Shown here: positions 54,638 through 63,247 of the stretch, one piece after another
How positions within the stretch are numbered: the first letter of the stretch is position 1
Layout: each line of letters starts with the position of its first letter
DNA from: Rhodocyclaceae bacterium
GTDB lineage: Bacteria > Pseudomonadota > Gammaproteobacteria > Burkholderiales > Rhodocyclaceae
Assembly: GCA_020445765.1 (NCBI GenBank)
Contig: JAGRFY010000030.1
Coordinates: forward strand, 1 to 63,247
DNA: 63,247 bases
Reading direction: 5' to 3'
Notes under the pieces: generated by a model
What the model was told of the DNA's origin: nothing
The model's database searches: none
The model's input: only the letters and a program-made list of their open reading frames with translations
Position numbers and translations under genes: made by a program

Positions 54638-57337
54638 GTGACTCGAAATTCGTTCGAAATCGACGCGATCCACGCCATGCCCGCTCATCAGGTGGTGGCG
54701 CTGCTCGACAGCGATCGCAGGCTCGGGCTCAGCGACGCCGAGGCGGAGGACCGGCTCGCCCGATGGGGGCGCAACGCGATTCCGCCACCGCCCCGGCGGA
54801 GCGCCTTGCACCGCCTTGCAGGACAGTTCCACAACGTCCTGATCTACTTGCTGCTGGCTGCGGGTACCGTGACCGCGGTGCTCGGCCACGCCGTCGATTC
54901 GTCGGTCATCTTTGCCGTCGTGCTGGTCAATGCGCTGATCGGATTCGTCCAGGAAGGGCGGGCCGAAGACGCGCTGGCCGGCATCCGGCAGATGCTGTCG
55001 AACCGTGCGCGTGTGCTGCGGGCCGGTCGTCGCATCGAGATTGCGGCAGAGAACCTGGTGCGCGGGGATATCGTTCAGCTCGCCGGGGGTGACCGGGTGC
55101 CCGCGGATCTGCGGCTGCTCGAACTGCGCGGCCTGCGGATCGACGAATCGGCGCTGACCGGCGAGTCGGTCGCGGTGGACAAATCGCCGGGCGAGGTTGC
55201 CGGCAACTGTGCGCTGGCAGACCGCAGTTCGATGGCGTATGCCGGGACCATGGTCACCCAGGGCATCGCCGTCGGCATCGTCGCGGCAACCGGACTCGAC
55301 ACCGAACTCGGCCGCATCAGCACGCTGGTGCGGGACGACATCCCGCTGAGCACGCCGCTGATGCGCCAGCTCACCCGCTTCGGCCACCAGATCACCTGGG
55401 CGGTGCTGGTGCTGGCGGTGGCGGCATACGGCATCGGCATTTGGCGCGGCTACGGTTCGGCGGAGATGTTCCTGGCCGCAGTCGGTCTGGCGGTGGCGGC
55501 CATCCCCGAGGGGCTGCCGGCGATCATGACCATCGCGCTGGCCATCGGTGTGCGCCGGATGGCCCAGCGCAACGCGATCATTCGCCGCCTGCCGGCGGTC
55601 GAGGCGCTCGGATCGGTAACCGTCATCTGCAGCGACAAGACCGGCACCCTGACCCGCAACGAAATGGCCGTTCAGCGCGCCTATGCCGCCGGTACGAGCT
55701 ACGACGTGGCCGGCGAGGGCTACTCGCCGGAAGGTTCCATCACCCGAACGGATGGTCGTCAGGACGCTTCGTCCGACGACGGGCTGCTCGAACTCGCACG
55801 CGCCGGACTGCTCTGCAATGACGCGACCCTGGCGTTCGAGCAGGGCCGCTGGTCGGTCACTGGCGATCCGACCGAAGGCGCACTGCTGAGTTTCGCCGGC
55901 CGCATGGGTCTGGACCCACGCTTCGAGCTCGAGGCTTGTCCCCGCGTAGACGCCATCCCGTTCGAGTCCCGCCACAGCTACATGGCGAGCCTGCACCACG
56001 ATCATGCCGGCCATCGCCTGGTGCTGCTGAAAGGTGCGCCCGAACGCGTGCTCGAATTCTGCAGCGGTGAGCGCCATGCGGGCGAGCATGTCGCCCTCGA
56101 GCGGCACTGGTGGCTGTCGGCCATGGCGGCGGCGGCGGACGACGGCATGCGGCTGCTCGCGGTCGCGATGCGGCTCGCGCCGCCCGATGCCGCCACCCTG
56201 GCTTTTGCCGACGTCGAGGCCGGCAGCTTCACGCTGCTCGGCATGCTGGCGATCAGCGATCCGCCGCGGGCCGAGGCGGCCGAGGCAGTGGGTCGCTGCC
56301 TGGAGGCCGGCATCGCGGTGCGCATGATCACCGGCGATCACGCCGCAACCGCCATCGCGATCGCGCGCCGTCTCGGGCTGGCGGCGGAGGTGCGCGGCAT
56401 GACCGGCGCCGAGATCGAGGGCACGGCAGACGAGGCGCTGCGCCAGTCGGTGCGGGAGATCCAGGTATTCGCGCGGGCCAGCCCGGAACACAAGCTGCGC
56501 CTGGTGCGGGCGCTGCAGGCCGGCGGCGAAGTCGTCGCCATGACCGGCGACGGTGTCAACGATGCCCCCGCGCTGAAACAGGCCGACATCGGCGTCGCGA
56601 TGGGCTGCAAGGGCACCGAAACCGCCCGCGACGCGGCGGAAATGGTGCTCGCGGACGACAACTTCGCATCGATCGCGGCGGCCGTCGAGGAAGGTCGGAC
56701 CGTCTATGACAACTTGCGCAAGGCCATCGTGTTCATCCTGCCGACCAACGGCGGCGAGGCCCTGATGATCCTGGCTGCGATCCTGGCCGGTCTCAGCCTG
56801 CCGATCACGCCCGCACAGATACTCTGGGTGAACATGATCACGGCGGTCACGCTGGCGCTGGCACTGGCGTTCGAGCCGGCCGAGCCGGACATCATGCGGC
56901 GACCGCCGCGCCGACCCGACGAAGCCTTGCTCGACCGCTTTCTGGCGTGGCGGACGGTGCTGGTGTCCTTGCTGCTGGTCGGCACATCGCTCGGCCTGTT
57001 CCTCCACGATCTGGCCGCAGGGGCAGCGATCGAGGTCGCGCGTACGGTCGCGGTCAACGCCCTGGTGATCGGCGAAGTCGCCTACCTGTTCAGCGTGCGC
57101 CGACTGCGGGCCGGCGCGCTTGCCGCAGGGGGGCTGCGCGGACTGCGGGCATGTCTGGTCGCGACCGGCGTGGTCATCGCCGCACAGATGCTGTTCACCT
57201 ACGCGCCGCCGATGCAGACCCTGTTCGGCTCGCGCCCGCTTGATCTGGACAGTTGGCTGCGGATGCTCGCGGGCGGTGGCATCGTGTTCGCCGTCGTCGA
57301 GCTCGAAAAGATCATTCTGCGCAGACTGCGGGACTGA
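54638..57337 (+). CDS. P2-type cation-transporting ATPase
   Basis: An 899-residue ATPase of the SERCA/PMCA type. After an N-terminal cation-ATPase domain ([20 protein letters not shown]) come the actuator TGES motif ([14 protein letters not shown]), the M4 ion site [16 protein letters not shown], the phosphorylation site DKTGTLT (Asp333), [10 protein letters not shown], the hinge [20 protein letters not shown] and the C-terminal cation-ATPase helices. PEGLP plus that C-terminal region favours calcium (or manganese/sodium) export over heavy metals. Start is GTG 54638; ATG 54677 is an alternative. There is no regulator adjacent. Confidence 0.93.
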   Translation: MTRNSFEIDAIHAMPAHQVVALLDSDRRLGLSDAEAEDRLARWGRNAIPPPPRRSALHRLAGQFHNVLIYLLLAAGTVTAVLGHAVDSSVIFAVVLVNALIGFVQEGRAEDALAGIRQMLSNRARVLRAGRRIEIAAENLVRGDIVQLAGGDRVPADLRLLELRGLRIDESALTGESVAVDKSPGEVAGNCALADRSSMAYAGTMVTQGIAVGIVAATGLDTELGRISTLVRDDIPLSTPLMRQLTRFGHQITWAVLVLAVAAYGIGIWRGYGSAEMFLAAVGLAVAAIPEGLPAIMTIALAIGVRRMAQRNAIIRRLPAVEALGSVTVICSDKTGTLTRNEMAVQRAYAAGTSYDVAGEGYSPEGSITRTDGRQDASSDDGLLELARAGLLCNDATLAFEQGRWSVTGDPTEGALLSFAGRMGLDPRFELEACPRVDAIPFESRHSYMASLHHDHAGHRLVLLKGAPERVLEFCSGERHAGEHVALERHWWLSAMAAAADDGMRLLAVAMRLAPPDAATLAFADVEAGSFTLLGMLAISDPPRAEAAEAVGRCLEAGIAVRMITGDHAATAIAIARRLGLAAEVRGMTGAEIEGTADEALRQSVREIQVFARASPEHKLRLVRALQAGGEVVAMTGDGVNDAPALKQADIGVAMGCKGTETARDAAEMVLADDNFASIAAAVEEGRTVYDNLRKAIVFILPTNGGEALMILAAILAGLSLPITPAQILWVNMITAVTLALALAFEPAEPDIMRRPPRRPDEALLDRFLAWRTVLVSLLLVGTSLGLFLHDLAAGAAIEVARTVAVNALVIGEVAYLFSVRRLRAGALAAGGLRGLRACLVATGVVIAAQMLFTYAPPMQTLFGSRPLDLDSWLRMLAGGGIVFAVVELEKIILRRLRD

Positions 57338-57462
57338 TCCGGCGATCGACGTCGATGGCGCCGCCATTCGGGGCGCGCCCGCCACTAAAGGCACGCGCCC
57401 CGCCGGTCGTTATGCGAAAGGGTTCGCGTGCCGCCGGCCGGGTCCCACGCAGGCACTTCATC

Positions 57463-60054
57463 ATGACATTCCGATCGAGGGCGGAAGTGAATCGAGAACA
57501 GCATTCGGCGATCGCGCGGATGGGCATACGCGGAAAGCTTCTACTGATCTTCGTCCTGATCAAGGTCGTGCCCTTGTTGCTGCTGTCGTGGATCGCCTGG
57601 AGTGCCTTCGAGCGCCTCGGCGCAACCGTCAGCGACCGCGCGTCGGTCATGGCCGACGGCATGGTCGAGACGATTGGCGAGTTCGCCGAGGAGGCCACCA
57701 ACGATGCCATCGCCGCGCTCGACGATCGCTCGCGGGAGGCGCTCGAACGCCTGACCACCGACACCGCCCGCGCGATCTCGCAGTTCCTCTATGACCGCGA
57801 TGCCGACATTCGCCAGGCCGCGCAGCTAGCGCCGACGGAGGAGGCGTATCGACGCTTCATGGCGTTCCGCGAGCGCGCCCTGTTCGATCATGGTCCCTGG
57901 CGTCTGAATCACGATCGCAGCGCATGGGAGGCGGCCAGCGGCGATGGACCGAATCCGCTGCAGGCGGCGCGGGCGGACGAGGCTCTCGCGGACAATGCCC
58001 GACACTTCAGTGCGCGTCCGCCCGAGTTCTTCGGGCGCAGGGCCATGCGTCCGCTGTACGTCGAGATGAGCTTCGTGGATATCGACGGGCGCGAGCGGAT
58101 CAAGGTCCGGACCGGCGAGCTCACCGAGGCTGGGCTGCGCGACGTCTCCGAGCGGCGCAATACCTTCCTCGGCGGCGAGGACTACTGGCAGCGGCTCAGG
58201 CACCTGGCGCCGGGCGAGATCGAAGTCTCCGAGGTGATCGGTGAGTACGTCGGCTCTCGCGTGATCGGCCCCTATACGCCGGCCGCCGCCGAGCGCGCGG
58301 GGATTGCATTCGAACCGGAGCGATCGGCCTACGCAGGGACCGAGAATCCGGTCGGGCGCCGCTTTCGTGGCATCGTCCGGTGGGCGACACCGGTCGTGGC
58401 CGATGGGCGCATCGTCGGCTATGTGACCCTGGCGCTGGATCACGACCACCTGCGCCAGTTCACCGACCGACTGAGCCCCACCGGAATGCGCTACACGGCG
58501 ATCAGCGATGCCATATCCGGCAACTATGCATTCTTGTGGGACTTCAAGGGTCGGGCGATCTCGCATCCCCGCGACTACTTCATCGTCGGTTTCGACCGCG
58601 CAACCGGCGAACGGGTGGTGCCGTGGCTGGACCGGGATCTCTATCGTCAGTGGCAGGCGTCGGGCAAGCCGGCGAACGAGTTTCTGGCTGACGTCGAGCC
58701 CTATCTCGCGCAGTCGCTCGAAAAGAAGCCTGCGCTCGAACTGGTGAAGGCGGGCACCATCGCGCTCGACTGCCGCTACCTGAATTTCTCGCCGCAGTGC
58801 GCCGGCTGGGAGCAACTCACCGCCTCCGGCGGTTCCGGTTCCTTCGTGATCTTCTTCAGCGGCCTATGGAAGCTCACGACCGCAGCGGCGATACCCTATG
58901 ATACCGGCCGCTATGGCGACAGTGGTCGAGGTTTCGGCTTCGTCACGATCGGCGCCAATGTCGACGAGTTCCATCACGCGGCGACGATGTCCGCAACCAA
59001 GATCGAACGGGCGCTCGAAGACAAACGCGGCGCGTTCGCACAGCAGCGCGCAGACCTGTTCGGTGCGATCCGCGACAACCTCGAACGTACCGCCGGCGAA
59101 CTCGGTCTGTCGACGGCGGTGATGATCGCCGTGGTGATCGGTGTCGCGCTCTGGATGGCCGCCTTCCTGACCCGACAGATCACCCGGCTGTCCGACGCCA
59201 TCGGGCGGTTCCGCGCCGGTGAGCTGGAACATCGCATCGAGGTTCGGTCACGCGACGAAATGGGCCAGTTGGCAATCGACCTGAACCGCATGGCCGATGC
59301 GGTCGAGGATTCCTTCCGCCGCCTCGACGATGCCCGTGTACGCGCGGTCGAGGCGAACGAGATGAAGACCTCGTTCCTGGCCAAGATGTCGCACGAACTG
59401 CGCACGCCGCTGAACGGAATCCTGGGGTTCGCCCAGTTGCTGGAAATGCGCCTGGAGCAGCCTGAATCCAGGAAGTTCGCGACGACCATCGCCAGTTCGG
59501 GCCGGCATCTGCTGAAGATCGTCAGCGATCTGCTCGACATGGCCAAGGTCGAGGCCGGCCGGGTCGAACTCGAAGTCGTGGCGGTCCCGCTGCGGCGCTT
59601 CGTCGAGGATACCTGTGCCGGCCATCAGGCCCATGCCGAGGAGAAGGGCCTCGAGTTCCTGTTGATGCTGGCGCCCGAATTGCCGGAATCCATCATGAGC
59701 GACCCCTTGCGGCTGAGACAAATTCTGAACAATTTGCTGAATAACGCCGTGAAATTCACTGACGCCGGTCGTGTATCCTTGACGGTTGAAGAGCAGGGTC
59801 CCTCCTTGGTGTTCCAGGTTGACGATACGGGGCGCGGGATACCTGCCGAGCAGCTCGAACGGGTGTTCGAGCCATTTAGTCAGGTGGAGGACTTCATGAA
59901 CCGAAGCCGGGACGGCACCGGACTCGGGCTGGCCCTTGCGCGCGAACTCGCGGGCTTGTTCGACGGTCGTATCGACGTGTCCTCGACCGTCGGCGTGGGC
60001 TCGCGATTCACTTTGACGATACCCCTCACCGCTGACGTCGCGAAGGCGGCATGA
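57463..60054 (+). CDS. Cache-HAMP sensor histidine kinase
   Basis: An 863-residue membrane kinase. A first TM (LLLIFVLIKVVPLLLLSWIA, about 25-45) precedes a very large periplasmic part of roughly 500 residues with Cache-like features (FVDIDGRERIKVRTGEL, GRIVGYVTLALDHDHL), then TM2 (STAVMIAVVIGVALWMAAFL), a HAMP linker, the HisKA H-box KMSHELRTPLNG (His644) and an HATPase domain (NNLLNNAVKFTDAG, DTGRGI, GTGLGLALA). It lacks its own receiver; the next gene, overlapping by 4 bp, supplies one. ATG 57463 is chosen, as MTFRSRAE gives a short cytoplasmic start before TM1. Confidence 0.93.
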   Translation: MTFRSRAEVNREQHSAIARMGIRGKLLLIFVLIKVVPLLLLSWIAWSAFERLGATVSDRASVMADGMVETIGEFAEEATNDAIAALDDRSREALERLTTDTARAISQFLYDRDADIRQAAQLAPTEEAYRRFMAFRERALFDHGPWRLNHDRSAWEAASGDGPNPLQAARADEALADNARHFSARPPEFFGRRAMRPLYVEMSFVDIDGRERIKVRTGELTEAGLRDVSERRNTFLGGEDYWQRLRHLAPGEIEVSEVIGEYVGSRVIGPYTPAAAERAGIAFEPERSAYAGTENPVGRRFRGIVRWATPVVADGRIVGYVTLALDHDHLRQFTDRLSPTGMRYTAISDAISGNYAFLWDFKGRAISHPRDYFIVGFDRATGERVVPWLDRDLYRQWQASGKPANEFLADVEPYLAQSLEKKPALELVKAGTIALDCRYLNFSPQCAGWEQLTASGGSGSFVIFFSGLWKLTTAAAIPYDTGRYGDSGRGFGFVTIGANVDEFHHAATMSATKIERALEDKRGAFAQQRADLFGAIRDNLERTAGELGLSTAVMIAVVIGVALWMAAFLTRQITRLSDAIGRFRAGELEHRIEVRSRDEMGQLAIDLNRMADAVEDSFRRLDDARVRAVEANEMKTSFLAKMSHELRTPLNGILGFAQLLEMRLEQPESRKFATTIASSGRHLLKIVSDLLDMAKVEAGRVELEVVAVPLRRFVEDTCAGHQAHAEEKGLEFLLMLAPELPESIMSDPLRLRQILNNLLNNAVKFTDAGRVSLTVEEQGPSLVFQVDDTGRGIPAEQLERVFEPFSQVEDFMNRSRDGTGLGLALARELAGLFDGRIDVSSTVGVGSRFTLTIPLTADVAKAA

Positions 60055-60434
60055 ACGCATCCGCAGAGCGCCGTGCGTTGATCGTCGACGATCATGGTGT
60101 CAATCGCGAAGTGGCCAAGGCCTACGTCGAGGTGCTGGGCTGGTCGGCGCTCGACGTGAACAGCGGCGAGGAAGCCCTGGCCGCGCTCGGCCGCGAATCC
60201 TTCGATGCGATGCTGCTCGACATCAACATGCCCGGGCTGTCGGGCCTCGAAGTGCTGCGCTCATTGCGCTCGAATCCCCGCACCTGCAATCAGTGGGTGA
60301 TCGCATATACCGCCCATGCACTGTCCGATGAACTCGGTCGCCTGCTCGATCAGGGCTTCGACGGCGTCCTCGTCAAGCCGATCGAACTCGACCAGATCCA
60401 GGCGGAACTGGCGCGCGTGCCCGAACGTTCGTGA
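60051..60434 (+). CDS. Stand-alone response regulator receiver
   Basis: A 127-residue single receiver domain with no output module: acidic pocket LIVDDH, phosphoacceptor Asp in AMLLDINMPGLSGLEVL, and VLVKPIE with the conserved Lys. It overlaps the kinase gene by 4 bp (ATGA), so it is the probable phosphorylation target; it may act as a phosphorelay intermediate or by protein contact, like CheY. It is convergent with aconitase (37 bp between). Confidence 0.93.
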   Translation: MNASAERRALIVDDHGVNREVAKAYVEVLGWSALDVNSGEEALAALGRESFDAMLLDINMPGLSGLEVLRSLRSNPRTCNQWVIAYTAHALSDELGRLLDQGFDGVLVKPIELDQIQAELARVPERS

Positions 60435-60471
60435 GCAGGGTTCCGGGCGGCGCGTCGGCCCGAAGCAATCG

Positions 60472-63168
<2,697 letters not shown>

Positions 63169-63247
63169 GGGGGCGATCTCGGGTGCTGTCGGGCGGCAAT
63201 CTCGCAGATCTGACTGGTGCGGGTGGCCGGCGTTCCCTCGACCTGAA

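Noticed and set aside
54545-57394. Long open frame (about 950 codons) antisense to the P-type ATPase
   Set aside because: A by-product of high GC and codon bias; the sequence is His/Arg/Gln-rich and unrelated to any family, while the plus strand encodes an intact ATPase.

Overview
The window is GC-rich, densely coding chromosomal DNA from a Gram-negative bacterium. Lipopolysaccharide genes (lpxK, kdsB), exbB/exbD, yajQ, oligoribonuclease and the order exbB-exbD-lpxK-trm112-kdsB-adk-PFK ... murJ-rpsT-DUF3579-argD-argF-argG-DUF2788 point to a betaproteobacterium, most likely near Rhodocyclales. That placement rests on remembered gene order, not on a search. I saw no tRNA, rRNA, CRISPR array, complete insertion sequence or prophage.

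Layout. (1) 1-5.7 kb: an acyl-CoA catabolic operon (thiolase, cut by the window edge; SDR dehydrogenase; CoA-transferase; hotdog thioesterase; acyl-CoA dehydrogenase; MaoC hydratase) facing a convergent TetR regulator that carries an extra transposase-like HTH at its N terminus. (2) 6.6-11.5 kb: a loose, partly decayed stretch with a frameshifted VOC gene, an unknown gene broken by a 13-bp tandem duplication, an unknown protein, a benzoylformate-decarboxylase-like ThDP enzyme and an EthD protein. (3) 11.8-18.8 kb: a HisKA_2 kinase coupled to a receiver-PAS-PAS-GGDEF-EAL protein, a LysE exporter, an overlapping pair of poorly known genes (membrane protein plus DUF6624) and a BON-LysM protein. 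(4) 18.9-36 kb: housekeeping core: sodB, xseA, exbBD, lpxK-trm112-kdsB, adk, a phosphofructokinase with a mixed phosphoryl-donor signature, murJ, rpsT, the arginine genes argD-argF-argG, and small conserved genes through yajQ, a retropepsin-like protease and a Nudix hydrolase. (5) 36.3-40.9 kb: a second thiolase, then a circularly permuted ATP-grasp, alpha-E and Anbu (proteasome-like) cluster without the usual transglutaminase. (6) 40.9-52.9 kb: rsgA, a Ste24-type protease, orn, a membrane glycosyltransferase, rpmE, a DusC-type synthase, a TrmB-like methyltransferase, two SEC-C proteins, an Ap4A-phosphorylase-like gene divergent from an S4 protein, and an RCK-gated channel coupled to a small membrane protein. 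(7) 52.9-63.2 kb: a diguanylate cyclase, a P2-type cation ATPase, a large Cache-HAMP histidine kinase with a stand-alone receiver, and aconitase.

The most attractive candidate for an incompletely understood system is the ATP-grasp/alpha-E/Anbu cluster, predicted by comparative genomics to make and process a peptide-like product but with no firmly known substrate. Other useful leads are the TetR fusion, the phosphofructokinase signature, the terminator directly ahead of argD, and the uncharacterised 16.6-18.2 kb gene pair.
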